Below, piece after piece: positions 25,971-33,918 of a stretch of DNA of 48,101 nt. The translations under genes were made by a program, and so were the position numbers. Source of the DNA: DATAQC01 sp039649175 (GTDB taxonomy: Bacteria; Actinomycetota; Acidimicrobiia; Acidimicrobiales; AC-14); the NCBI GenBank assembly GCA_039649175.1, contig JBBWZS010000159.1, positions 1 to 48,101 of the forward strand, read 5' to 3'. Positions within the stretch are counted from its first letter, which is position 1, and each line of letters begins with the position of its first letter. The notes beneath the pieces are model-generated. The model was not told where the DNA came from. It saw nothing but the letters and a program-made list of their open reading frames with translations, and did no database searches.

Positions 25971-26561
25971 TCAGGCCGAGCGACGCGGTGTGCGAGCGGC
26001 GGCCACGACCTGCACGGTGGCGGCGCCGGCCCGGCGCAGCGCCGCCGCCGCCGCCGACACCGTGGCGCCGCTGGTGACGACGTCGTCGACGAGCAGGACC
26101 CGCGGGCCTACGCTGCGCCTGGGGTGAAAGGCGGGGCCACTGCGGCGCTGGGCCAGGGTTCGGCCGGTCTGGGCCGGTGTGCCCGGCCGCCGGCGCAGGG
26201 CCCGCCGGCAGGGCCGACCGAGTCGGCGGGCGACGGCCCGGGCGAGGAGCTCGGCCTGATCGAAGCCTCGGTGGCGCCGGCGGGGCGATGTGGTCGGTGC
26301 CCAGGTGACGACATCGACGGTGGTGGCGTCGACCAGGGCGGCCATCTCGGCGGCGAGGAACGGCACCGCGGCCCGGGCGTTTCGGTACTTCAGGCGGGCC
26401 ACCAGCTCACGCCCCACGCCCTCGTAGGCGAACGGGGCACGGCACCGGTCGACGCCGGCGGGCGGGTCGAGCGCCGGCGCCGGGCGCAGCCCTCTTCGAC
26501 ACCGCGCGCACGGTGCCGGCCCCAGGGCGCCACACGCCGGGCAACTGGTGGGCAGGAGCAC
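25971..26561 (-). CDS. ComF family phosphoribosyltransferase-like protein
   Basis: 196 residues from a GTG at 26561 (start uncertain, no clear ribosome site). The N-terminus has the ComF zinc ribbon CPACGALGPAPCARC, then FAYEGVGRELVARLKYRNAR, VDVVTWAPTTSPRRRHRGFDQAELLA, and the phosphoribosyltransferase motif VLLVDDVVTSGATVSAAA. ComF proteins take part in natural DNA uptake in some bacteria; whether this organism is competent cannot be told. The RPGTPAQTGRTLAQRR segment is typical too. It begins 34 bases after the glycosyltransferase-methyltransferase gene on the same strand. Confidence 0.88.
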   Translation of the reverse strand: MLLPTSCPACGALGPAPCARCRRGLRPAPALDPPAGVDRCRAPFAYEGVGRELVARLKYRNARAAVPFLAAEMAALVDATTVDVVTWAPTTSPRRRHRGFDQAELLARAVARRLGRPCRRALRRRPGTPAQTGRTLAQRRSGPAFHPRRSVGPRVLLVDDVVTSGATVSAAAAALRRAGAATVQVVAAARTPRRSA

Positions 26562-26595
26562 GCCAGCGAGGCTACGGCCGGGGTGTGACGGCCAC

Positions 26596-28041
26596 TCACT
26601 CGGGGCGGCGGGCGATGCAGAGGACCGACTGGCCGAACGGCGGGGCCCACCGGCTCTCCACACGACGCAGGACCGGGACCATCGCTTTGTCGTAGGTGAG
26701 CGCCGACCAGCGCTTGGTCGGTGCTTGGCCGAGCTTGGTGGCCACCACCCACCAGGCGATGGCCCCCACCGAGTTGACGTAGCGGGCGTCGACCACCTCG
26801 AACCCCGCCTCGGTGACGGCCGCCGCCAGCTCCGGCGCCCGGTAGCGGCGGTGATGGCCGATGCGGCGGTCGAAATCGCTGTAGAGGGCCTCGAAGGCGG
26901 GGACGAAGAGAAGCAGCCGGCCGCCCGGGTGCAGGGCGTCGCGCAGGTGGGCCAGCGCCGCCCGGTCGTCGGCCACGTGCTCGAGCACGTTCACCATGAC
27001 GATGCTGTCGAAACCCCCGATGTCGGGGGTGGCGAGCACATCGGCTTCGAGGACCTCGACATCGGACCGGGACGAGAACCGCTCCCGGAGCACGCCCACG
27101 CAGCGGGACGAGACGTCGGTGGCGACGACCGTGCGGCCGTCGGCCAGCAGTTGGGTGAGGGTGCCGTGACCGGCGCCGATCTCCAGCACCCGGGGCCCGA
27201 GGTGGGCCTCCATCATCGAGTAGATCCAGCCGGCGTAGTTCACGGCGTCGTCGAGGCTGTCGAGGGTGCCGGCCAGGGCGTCGTCGGAGCTCTCGGCCGT
27301 GACCGGCCCCCGGCCACCGCCCTCTCGCGCCGCCTTGGCGCGCCTGCCCGCCCGGCCCACCGGCGAGTAGCGGACGATGCAGGTGAGGGCGTGGACGCCG
27401 TCCCGCCACCCGATCTTCTTGCCCTCGGCATAGGTCCGCCCGGAGTACCCGATGCTGACCTCGTACACCCGCCAGCCGGCGCCGGCCACCTTGGCGGTGA
27501 TCTCGGGCTCGAACCCGAAGCGGTCCTCCTCGATCTCCAGGGCGTCGACCACCTCCCGGCGGAACGCCTTGTAACAGGTCTCCATGTCGGTGAGGTTGAG
27601 GTTGGTGAACATGTTGGAGATGGTGGTGAGCAGGCGATTTCCGACGCTGTGCCAGAAGTAGAGGACCCGGTGGGCGTGCACGGCGTTGAACCGGGAGCCG
27701 AACACCACGTCGGCCCGGCCGTCGAGCAGCGGCGCCAGGACCTGGGCGTAGTCGGCGGGGTCGTACTCGTCGTCGGCGTCCTGCACGATCACGTACGGGA
27801 ACCGGGTCTGGGCGAAGCCGGTGCGCAGGGCCGCCCCCTTCCCGGCGTTGACCGGTTGGTGGAGCACGCGGACGCGAGGGTCGTCCACCTCGGAGAGGAT
27901 CTCCCGGGTGCCGTCGGTCGAGCCGTCGTCGACGACGATGAGCTCCGCCGTGTACGGCGACGCCAGGACCCGGGCGATGACGCGCTCCACCGAGGCGGCC
28001 TCGTTGTAGCACGGCATCACGACGGAGAGGCAGGGTTCCAT
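26596..28041 (-). CDS. Bifunctional family 2 glycosyltransferase / SAM-dependent methyltransferase
   Basis: 481 residues from the ATG at 28041 (MEPCLSVVMPCYNE). Residues 1-240 are a GT2 domain of the polyprenyl-phosphate mannose/glucose transferase type: ELIVVDDGSTDGTREIL, NAGKGAALRTGF, VIVQDADDEYDPADY with the metal-binding acidic cluster, VVFGSRFN, and DMETCYKAFRREVVD. After a basic linker, residues ~265-470 are a class I methyltransferase: RVLEIGAGHGTLTQLLADG (SAM site), VEVLEADVLATP, SIVMVNVLEHVADD, HPGGRLLLFVPAF. Such fusions are known in actinobacteria; the acceptors are not known. A possible earlier ATG (28122) exists. It lies just downstream of ahcY, whose product removes the S-adenosylhomocysteine that the methyltransferase would form. 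Confidence 0.9.
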   Translation of the reverse strand: MEPCLSVVMPCYNEAASVERVIARVLASPYTAELIVVDDGSTDGTREILSEVDDPRVRVLHQPVNAGKGAALRTGFAQTRFPYVIVQDADDEYDPADYAQVLAPLLDGRADVVFGSRFNAVHAHRVLYFWHSVGNRLLTTISNMFTNLNLTDMETCYKAFRREVVDALEIEEDRFGFEPEITAKVAGAGWRVYEVSIGYSGRTYAEGKKIGWRDGVHALTCIVRYSPVGRAGRRAKAAREGGGRGPVTAESSDDALAGTLDSLDDAVNYAGWIYSMMEAHLGPRVLEIGAGHGTLTQLLADGRTVVATDVSSRCVGVLRERFSSRSDVEVLEADVLATPDIGGFDSIVMVNVLEHVADDRAALAHLRDALHPGGRLLLFVPAFEALYSDFDRRIGHHRRYRAPELAAAVTEAGFEVVDARYVNSVGAIAWWVVATKLGQAPTKRWSALTYDKAMVPVLRRVESRWAPPFGQSVLCIARRPE

Positions 28042-28099
28042 GTCGTTGCGGCTCTCAGGTCGGTCGGGTACCAGGCCAATGGGGTCGGGCGAGGCGGAG

Positions 28100-28166
28100 G
28101 CCGATGGGGCAGGGGCCCCCATCGGCACGTGGCGGGCGAGGTCCGAAGGACCCGGGTGCCCGCCAC
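28100..28166 (-). terminator. Two-hairpin element between ahcY and the glycosyltransferase-methyltransferase gene
   Basis: Hairpin B (28100-28126) has a 10-bp perfect stem, GCCGATGGGG with CCCCATCGGC. Hairpin A (28129-28166) has outer arms GTGGCGGGC/GCCCGCCAC and inner arms GGTCC/GGACC around GAA. The ahcY stop is 6 bases away. It matches the element after ftsX (12007-12070) in order, spacing and loops, while the stems differ by paired changes. It may end or attenuate transcription into the next gene, which starts 59 bases on. Confidence 0.65.
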
Positions 28167-28172
28167 CAGGAA

Positions 28173-29432
28173 CTACGTTCCGACGGTCCAGGACGACAGG
28201 TACTCGGCCTGGGCGGGGGTCAGGGTGTCGATGTCGACCCCCATGGTCTCCAGCTTGAGGCGGGCGATCTCGGCGTCGATGTCGCGGGGGACGTCGTACA
28301 CCTTGGGCTCGAGCGTGCCCCGGTGCGACAGGACCCACTCGGCTGACAGGGCCTGGTTGGCGAAGCTCATGTCCATCACCGACGCCGGGTGGCCCTCGGC
28401 GGCGCTGAGGTTGACGAGGCGGCCCTCGGCGATCACCAGCAGGCGACGGTCGCCCACGAGGAACTCCTCCACGAAGGGGCGCACCTCGCGCCGGCCGTTG
28501 GAGCCGGCCAGCTCGGCCAGGGCACCCAGGTCGATCTCGATGTCGAAGTGGCCGGAGTTGGCCAGGATGGCGCCGTCCTTCATGACCTCGAAGTGCTCGC
28601 CCCGCAGGACGTCACGGTCACCGGTGACGGTGACGAAGATGTCGCCCTCGCGGGCGGCGGCGGCCATGGGCTCGACCCGGAAGCCGTCCATGACCGCCTC
28701 CAGCGCCCGCAGCGGGTCGACCTCGCACACCACGACCTGGGCGCCCATGCCCCGGGCCCGGCTGGCCACGCCCTTGCCGCAGTAGCCGTAGCCCGCCACC
28801 ACGACGACCCGGCCGGCCAGCAGGACGTTGGTGGCCCGGATGATGCCGTCAAGGGTGGACTGGCCGGTGCCGTACCGGTTGTCGAACATGTGCTTGGTGT
28901 CGGCGTCATTTACGGCGACGATGGGGAAGCGCAGGGCGCCGTCGGCTTCCATGGCGCGCAGGCGGATGACGCCGGTGGTCGTCTCCTCGGTGCCTGCCAG
29001 CACCTCGGTCACCTGGCTGGAACGCTGCTGGTGCAGGCGGGAGACGAGGTCGCAGCCGTCGTCCATGGTGACCTGGGGGTGCTCGTCGAGCACCGCGTCC
29101 ATGTGGCGGAAGTAGGTCTCGGTGTCCTCTCCCTTGCGGGCGTAGGTGTCGATGCCCTCGTCGAGGGAGAGCGACGCGGCCACGTCGTCCTGGGTGGAAA
29201 GAGGGTTGGAGGCACAGGCCACGACCCGTGCCCCACCCGCCTTCAGGGTGCGCAACAGGTTGGCCGTCTCGGTGGTGATGTGCAGACAGGCGGCCATGGT
29301 GACCCCCTCGAGGGGCCGTTCCTTGGCGAAGCGCTCGCGGATGGTCGTGAGCACGGGCATGTGGGTGTCGGCCCAGGCGATGCGCTGTCGGCCGAGTTCG
29401 GCGAGGGCGGGATCGGTGACGTCGTAGCTCAT
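28173..29432 (-). CDS. ahcY: S-adenosylhomocysteine hydrolase, short (archaeal/Thermotoga-like) form
   Basis: 419 residues. It splits S-adenosylhomocysteine to adenosine and homocysteine, keeping the methyl cycle running. Seen: ADTHMPVLTTIRERF, AACLHITTETANLLRTLK, the NAD-binding VVAGYGYCGKGVASRARG, NDADTKHMFDNRYGTGQS with the active-site Lys, Asp and Asn region, NSGHFDIEIDL, and LSAAEGHPASVMDMSFANQAL. The ending SSWTVGT lacks the C-terminal K/Y extension of the common long bacterial form, and the segment after GHFD is short, both as in archaeal and Thermotoga enzymes. ATG at 29432 has AAGGAG upstream and overlaps the isomerase stop (ATGA). Confidence 0.95.
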   Translation of the reverse strand: MSYDVTDPALAELGRQRIAWADTHMPVLTTIRERFAKERPLEGVTMAACLHITTETANLLRTLKAGGARVVACASNPLSTQDDVAASLSLDEGIDTYARKGEDTETYFRHMDAVLDEHPQVTMDDGCDLVSRLHQQRSSQVTEVLAGTEETTTGVIRLRAMEADGALRFPIVAVNDADTKHMFDNRYGTGQSTLDGIIRATNVLLAGRVVVVAGYGYCGKGVASRARGMGAQVVVCEVDPLRALEAVMDGFRVEPMAAAAREGDIFVTVTGDRDVLRGEHFEVMKDGAILANSGHFDIEIDLGALAELAGSNGRREVRPFVEEFLVGDRRLLVIAEGRLVNLSAAEGHPASVMDMSFANQALSAEWVLSHRGTLEPKVYDVPRDIDAEIARLKLETMGVDIDTLTPAQAEYLSSWTVGT

Positions 29433-30523
29433 GACGGGAAAGCTCCTTCTGCGTGGACGACCGACCTCTCGCGCTCTCCGGCCGAGGTGGCCAGGGCCTG
29501 CTTGATGTGGTCGATGGCGGGGATGGGCCCGGGGTCGATGCCCTCTTGGAGGGCCAGGTAGATCGAGGTGAAGTCGCCGACGAGCATGAGGTCGAGGAGC
29601 TGGGCCAGCTCACCGTCGCCTTCCGCCCGCACCTCTTCGATGCCCGCCATCACCTCGTCGAGGAGCTGGTAGGTCACCTCGAAGCGGTGCATCACCTGGG
29701 GGTGCTCGAAGTCGTGGCGAAGCCCGACCAGCGTGATGAGCTGACGGGTGAGGTCGCCGTGCTGGCCCCATCCCGCCACCTCGTTGTGGCACACCTCGGG
29801 CTGGGAGTTGGAGAAGGCGGGGACCTTGGCGTTCTCGTTCAACTGGTTCTTCCAGCGGTGGGCGGCGACGCCGCCCAGGCCTCCTCCCCCGTGGATCAAC
29901 GGGATGGTGCGGCCGATGCGTCGGGCCAGCTCCTCGGCCCGGTTGTCCGGGCGGACGAGCTCGTCGCGGCGCGCGCCCAACTGCTCCACGGCCGCCGCCA
30001 CCCAGTGCGACGCTCCCGGGAACAGCCCGATGTCCTCGAGCACGAGCATGGGGGGGACGGCAAGGGCCCCGATGGCGGCCCGGGGCTGGGGGATGGTGTC
30101 GGGGACCTGCACGACGGGAGCACCCCATGCCCGAGCCAGGCGCTCGAGCTCGCCGCCGCTGGTGACGGCCACGATGCGTGCCCCCTGGAGGGCGGCCTCG
30201 GTGACCGCCTCGATGGTCTCCTCGGTGTTGCCCGAGAAGGAGATGGCGAACACCAGTGTGCTCTCACTCACGAAGGCGGGAATGTCGTAGCCCTTGAACA
30301 CCAGCACGGGCACCGGCATGTACGGGCCGGCGGCGGCCATGAGCACGTCGCCGGCGATGGCGCTGCCCCCCATGCCGAGGACGACGACCTGCTCGACGTC
30401 GTCGTGGCCGGGGAGGTTGTCGAAGTCACGCTCGGCGGCCAGGGCGTCGGCCACCTGCTCGGGCAGGGACGCGGCGGCCGCCAGCATGTTCTGGCTGTCG
30501 AGGGGTGCCTGGGTGCTCGTCAT
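29429..30523 (-). CDS. SIS-domain phosphoglucose/phosphomannose isomerase-type enzyme
   Basis: 364 residues. Two SIS sugar-isomerase domains: VVVLGMGGSAIAGDVLMAAA and LVFAISFSGNTEETIEAV mark the first phosphate-sugar site; PLIHGGGGLGGVAAHRWKN, QLNENAKVPAFSNSQPEVCHNE mark the second. This is the bifunctional glucose/mannose-6-phosphate isomerase family, which would make mannose-6-phosphate from fructose-6-phosphate. Its position between manB and ahcY is usual in actinobacteria and fits supply of mannose-1-phosphate for GDP-mannose. It overlaps the Trm112-like gene by four bases upstream and ahcY by four bases downstream. Confidence 0.9.
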   Translation of the reverse strand: MTSTQAPLDSQNMLAAAASLPEQVADALAAERDFDNLPGHDDVEQVVVLGMGGSAIAGDVLMAAAGPYMPVPVLVFKGYDIPAFVSESTLVFAISFSGNTEETIEAVTEAALQGARIVAVTSGGELERLARAWGAPVVQVPDTIPQPRAAIGALAVPPMLVLEDIGLFPGASHWVAAAVEQLGARRDELVRPDNRAEELARRIGRTIPLIHGGGGLGGVAAHRWKNQLNENAKVPAFSNSQPEVCHNEVAGWGQHGDLTRQLITLVGLRHDFEHPQVMHRFEVTYQLLDEVMAGIEEVRAEGDGELAQLLDLMLVGDFTSIYLALQEGIDPGPIPAIDHIKQALATSAGERERSVVHAEGAFPS

Positions 30524-30834
30524 CCGGCTCCGCCGGGCGGTACGGCCATCCCGCTCTGAGGGCCGCTCGGGCCCTGGCCCCCGCTCTGAGGGCCGCTCGG
30601 GCCCTGGAAGGTGGGAGCGATGCCCTCAGCCGTGACCCGGGCCATGATCCGGTCGTGCTCGGCGTCGGGGACCGTCTCGGCCTCGTCGATGATCATGTCC
30701 GGGATGTCGTCGCGGATGGCGTAGCGGCGCTTGAGGCGGGGGTTGTAGAGCGTGTCCTCGTCACCGAGATAGAACAGCGGCCCCTTGTCTTCGGGGCACG
30801 CCAGGATCTCGAGGAGAAGAGGGTCGAGGGCCAT
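30520..30834 (-). CDS. Trm112-like small protein with repeat-derived tail
   Basis: 104 residues. Residues 1-60 match the Trm112/YcaR family: LDPLLLEILACPEDKGPLFY, LYNPRLKRRYAIRDDIPDMI. In yeast and archaea Trm112 activates methyltransferases; the bacterial role is less clear. Only one CPxD cysteine remains, so a zinc site is unlikely. The last ~25 residues (QGPSGPQSGG and QGPSGPQSGM in tandem) are encoded by two 30-bp DNA repeats and have no counterpart in the family, so the gene seems to have been lengthened by the repeat. The ATG overlaps the manB stop and the end overlaps the isomerase start. Confidence 0.82.
   Translation of the reverse strand: MALDPLLLEILACPEDKGPLFYLGDEDTLYNPRLKRRYAIRDDIPDMIIDEAETVPDAEHDRIMARVTAEGIAPTFQGPSGPQSGGQGPSGPQSGMAVPPGGAG
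30551..30608. repeat. 30-bp tandem repeat in the Trm112-like gene
   Basis: Two copies (30551-30580, 30581-30608, the second two bases short of a full match) of a 30-bp unit whose core GCTCTGAGGGCCGCTCGG is almost identical to the repeat at 8701-8760. On the plus strand both loci have the same orientation, though the host genes are on opposite strands. Confidence 0.9.
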
Positions 30835-32180
30835 CAGGCACCTTCCTTGACCAGCTCGACGAGGCGAGCGGTGTGTTCTTGGCAGGCGTCGGTGGTCGCC
30901 GCCTCGACGTTGATGCGCAACAGGGGCTCGGTGTTCGAAGGACGCAGGTTGAACCACCAGTCGCCGGAGTCGACGGTGAGGCCGTCGGTGCGGTCCTGGG
31001 CGGCCGACGTGAACGCCCCCGCCACCCGGTCGATGACGGCGGAGGGGTCGGCCACCTCCACGTTGACCTCACCGGAGTCGGCGTAGCGCTCGACGGGCTT
31101 GCGCAGCTCCGAGAGCGGGACGTTCGACACCGACAGCTGCTGGAGGATCACCATGGCGGCGATCAGGCCCGAATCGGCCCGGTAGTTGTCACGGAAGTAG
31201 TAGTGGCCCGAGTGCTCGCCACCGAACACGGCGCCCGTCTCGGCCATCACCGCCTTGATGAACGAGTGGCCCACCCGGCTGCGCAACGGCACCCCGCCGG
31301 ACTCGAGGATCACCTCGGGCACGGCCTTGGAGCAGATGAGGTTGTAGATCACCGTCGCCCCGGGGTTGACGGCCAGGATGGCCTGGGCCACCAGGGCGGT
31401 GGTGGCCGAGCCGGATATGGGCGCCGCCGTCTCGTCGACCAGGAAGACGCGGTCGGCGTCACCGTCGAAGGCCAGCCCCACGTCGGCCCCGGTCTCCAGC
31501 ACCCTGGCTTGGAGGTCGACCAGGTTCTCGGGCTGGATGGGGTCGGCGGGGTGGTTGGGAAACGTCCCGTCGAGCTCCGGGTACAGCACCTCGAGGTCGA
31601 AGGGCAGGCCCTCGAACGCCCGGGGGACGACCAGACCGCCCATGCCGTTGGCCGTGTCGGCGACCACCTTCAGGGGCCGCAGCAACGACGGGTCGACGAA
31701 GGACTGCACGTGGCGCACGTACTCGGGGAGCAGGTCGACAGCCGACACCGTCCCGGGCGTGACACCGGCCCGTGCGGGCGAGGCCGTCTCGGCCATGGCC
31801 TTGATATCGGCCAGGCCCGAGTCCTGGCCGACCGGGCGGGCGCCGTCGAGGCAGAGCTTGATGCCGTTGTAGGCAGCCGGGTTGTGCGAGGCGGTGAACA
31901 TGGCCGCCGGTGCCCCGAGGTGGCCGGCGGCGAAGTAGACGAGATCGGTGGACGCCAGGCCCAGGTCGACGACGTCGGCCCCGTTGGCGGTGACCCCGTC
32001 GATGAACGCCGACACCAGGGCCGTCCCCGATTCGCGCATGTCGCGACCTACCAGGACACGGGATGCCTCGGCGAACCGGGCGAAAGCGGCCCCCACGGCA
32101 CGTGCCACCCCGGAGTCGAGCTGCTCGGGCACGATGCCGCGAATGTCGTACGCCTTGAAGACGGTGTCGAGGGAGCCCAC
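30834..32180 (-). CDS. manB: Phosphomannomutase/phosphoglucomutase
   Basis: 448 residues from the GTG at 32180, which has GGTGGAG upstream and puts FKAYDIRG at the expected place. The alpha-D-phosphohexomutase motifs are complete: VLVGRDMRESG, the phosphoserine loop MFTASHNPAAYNG, metal loop FDGDADRVF, sugar-binding GGEHSGHYYFRD, and the phosphate loop RPSNTEPLLRI. It interconverts mannose-6-phosphate and mannose-1-phosphate for GDP-mannose. It leads a minus-strand operon manB - Trm112-like - isomerase - ahcY with four-base overlaps. The divergent region up to ~32378 contains no other gene that I can see. Confidence 0.93.
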   Translation of the reverse strand: MGSLDTVFKAYDIRGIVPEQLDSGVARAVGAAFARFAEASRVLVGRDMRESGTALVSAFIDGVTANGADVVDLGLASTDLVYFAAGHLGAPAAMFTASHNPAAYNGIKLCLDGARPVGQDSGLADIKAMAETASPARAGVTPGTVSAVDLLPEYVRHVQSFVDPSLLRPLKVVADTANGMGGLVVPRAFEGLPFDLEVLYPELDGTFPNHPADPIQPENLVDLQARVLETGADVGLAFDGDADRVFLVDETAAPISGSATTALVAQAILAVNPGATVIYNLICSKAVPEVILESGGVPLRSRVGHSFIKAVMAETGAVFGGEHSGHYYFRDNYRADSGLIAAMVILQQLSVSNVPLSELRKPVERYADSGEVNVEVADPSAVIDRVAGAFTSAAQDRTDGLTVDSGDWWFNLRPSNTEPLLRINVEAATTDACQEHTARLVELVKEGA

Positions 32181-32378
32181 GACGCTCCACCCTAGTTGGC
32201 GCCCTCCACCACCCGGCCCGACCGTCCCCGCCGACCCGGCGACGGGCTCTCGGGCGCTCATCGACGACCCGGCCGGCGACGGTGCTTACCCTCCCGTACG
32301 ATTCGTGTTCGGCCGCTTGCGTCTGGCAGGGGCCGCCGACCACACCCAGGCGGGCCATCCTGCCGGGAAGGACCCGAA

Positions 32379-33083
32379 CTGCTCTCGGTGGTGATGCCTG
32401 CGCACGACGAGGAGGGCTGGTTGCGCGCCGCGGTCACCGAGGTGTCGGCCGGGTTGCGGGACCGGTCCCAGGCGTTCGAGCTGGTGATCGTCGAGAACGG
32501 CTCGAACGACACCACCCTCGACGTGGCGCGGGAGCTCGAGTCCGAGTACCCCGAGGTGCGGGCCCTGTCACTCGACCAGCCCGATTACGGGCTGGCGCTG
32601 CGTGCCGGCTTCCTGGCCGCCACCGGTGACGTGGTGGCCATCTTCGACGTCGACTACTTCGACCTCGACTTCTTGGACCGGGCTCTGGCGGTGGTGAACG
32701 AGCCCGGGGGACCGACCATCGTGGTGGCCAGCAAGCGGGGGGCAGACGCCGTCGACACCCGGGCACCGCTGCGCCGCCTGGTCACCTCGGTGTTCGCCCT
32801 GGTGTTGCGGGCCGGCTTCGGGCTCGGCGTGTCCGACACCCATGGCATGAAGGTCCTCCGGCGTCAGCCTCTCGTCGAGCTGGCCCGGGCGTGCCGGTTC
32901 GGCACCGACTTGTTCGACACCGAGCTGGTGCTGCGGGCCGAGCGGGAGGGGCTGCGGGCGGTGGAGATCGGGGTGACGGTGGAGGAACGGCGCCCGTCGC
33001 GCAGCTCGATCCTGCGCCGCATCCCCCGGACGGTCGGCGGACTCGTCCGTCTCCGCGTCGCCCTGTGGCGCGAGCGCGTCTGA
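32379..33083 (+). CDS. Family 2 glycosyltransferase, probably with CTG start
   Basis: 234 residues if it starts at CTG 32379. GT-A motifs: LSVVMPAHDEEGWLRAAV, ELVIVENGSNDTTLDVA, LDQPDYGLALRAGFLAATGD, VVAIFDVDYFDLDFLDRAL with an acidic metal site, VVASKRGADAVDTRAPLRRL, and SDTHGMKVLRR. It resembles polyprenyl-phosphate sugar transferases. No ATG, GTG or TTG is in frame ahead of the first beta strand except far upstream at 32196, where the translation lacks family likeness; GGAAGGA lies six bases before the CTG. Starting at GTG 32388 would shorten the first strand. Divergent from manB, so a role in mannose glycan formation is plausible. Confidence 0.8.
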   Translation: MLSVVMPAHDEEGWLRAAVTEVSAGLRDRSQAFELVIVENGSNDTTLDVARELESEYPEVRALSLDQPDYGLALRAGFLAATGDVVAIFDVDYFDLDFLDRALAVVNEPGGPTIVVASKRGADAVDTRAPLRRLVTSVFALVLRAGFGLGVSDTHGMKVLRRQPLVELARACRFGTDLFDTELVLRAEREGLRAVEIGVTVEERRPSRSSILRRIPRTVGGLVRLRVALWRERV

Positions 33084-33120
33084 GGCGCCGGCCGGGAGGT
33101 TCGGTGCCGCCGAGAAGGCG

Positions 33121-33846
33121 TCAGGCGCCGAACAACGAGGGTGCTGCGGGCTCGGGCGAGCCCAGCAGCTCGGGGCCGTCGTTGGCGGTGCTGTTGACCA
33201 GGCGGCTCACGGGGCGGGCGACCAGCCCCCCGACCGGGGGACGACGCAGCAGCTCGAGGAGGGCGTCCTCGTCACGGTTGTCGGGGTCGAGCCACTCGTC
33301 CCAGTGGCGGCGCTCGACGAAGGCGGGCATGCGGTCGTGCAGCGGCGCCACGTCGGCATTGGCCGCGGTGGTGACCAGGGCACACGACACCAGCGGCTCG
33401 ACGTCGCCGCCGCCCGGCCCGCCGGACCAGCGGTCCCACACCGCGGCGATGGCCAGCACCGACCCGTCGGGCGGGACCAGCACGTGGGGCTGGCGGGCGC
33501 CGTTGACGCTGCTCCACTCGTAGAAGCCGTCGACGGGGACCAGGCACCGCCGGGCGGCCAGGGCGCCGGCGAAGTGTGGCCGGTCGCCCAGGCTTTCGAT
33601 CCTGGCATTGATGGGGCGGGGCCCCGAGGCCGGATCGGTCGCCCACGACGGGACGAGCCCCCAGCTCATGGTGCCCAGTCTCCTCGTGAGGTCGCCGGCC
33701 GGACGTCGCCGCCCGGCGATGGCGTAGAGCTGGTTGGTCGGCGCCACGTTCCACCGCCGGCCGAGGTCGGGGCCCACCACCTCGTCGACACCCAGCTCGG
33801 CCGCCAGCACGTCGCGCGGCATGGCCGCCACCACCCGCCCGCACAT
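33121..33846 (-). CDS. SRAP (HMCES/YedK) DNA-protein crosslink repair protein
   Basis: 241 residues. The start MCGRVV puts the catalytic Cys2 right after Met, as required: once Met is removed it bonds to abasic sites in single-stranded DNA and shields them. Other family signatures: RWNVAPTNQLYAI, TMSWGLVPSWA, INARIESL, RRCLVPVDGFYEW with the catalytic Glu, ALVTTAANADVAPLHDRMP with the active-site His. Length is normal for the bacterial family. The start at 33846 is fixed by the Cys2 requirement. It is tail to tail with the glycosyltransferase gene. Confidence 0.94.
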   Translation of the reverse strand: MCGRVVAAMPRDVLAAELGVDEVVGPDLGRRWNVAPTNQLYAIAGRRRPAGDLTRRLGTMSWGLVPSWATDPASGPRPINARIESLGDRPHFAGALAARRCLVPVDGFYEWSSVNGARQPHVLVPPDGSVLAIAAVWDRWSGGPGGGDVEPLVSCALVTTAANADVAPLHDRMPAFVERRHWDEWLDPDNRDEDALLELLRRPPVGGLVARPVSRLVNSTANDGPELLGSPEPAAPSLFGA

Positions 33847-33918
33847 CAGCGGGCCACACCGCCGCCGCCGTAGCATCGCCTCGGCGCGCTACCGGATCGT
33901 GCGCCGGGGAGGCAGGGC

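Noticed and set aside
29400..29470. SAH riboswitch ahead of ahcY
   Set aside because: ahcY overlaps the isomerase gene by four bases, leaving no leader, and no matching fold is visible.
32196..32378. Longer N-terminus for the glycosyltransferase at 32379
   Set aside because: The extra ~60 residues are Arg/Pro-rich without family likeness and would overlap the divergent manB promoter region.
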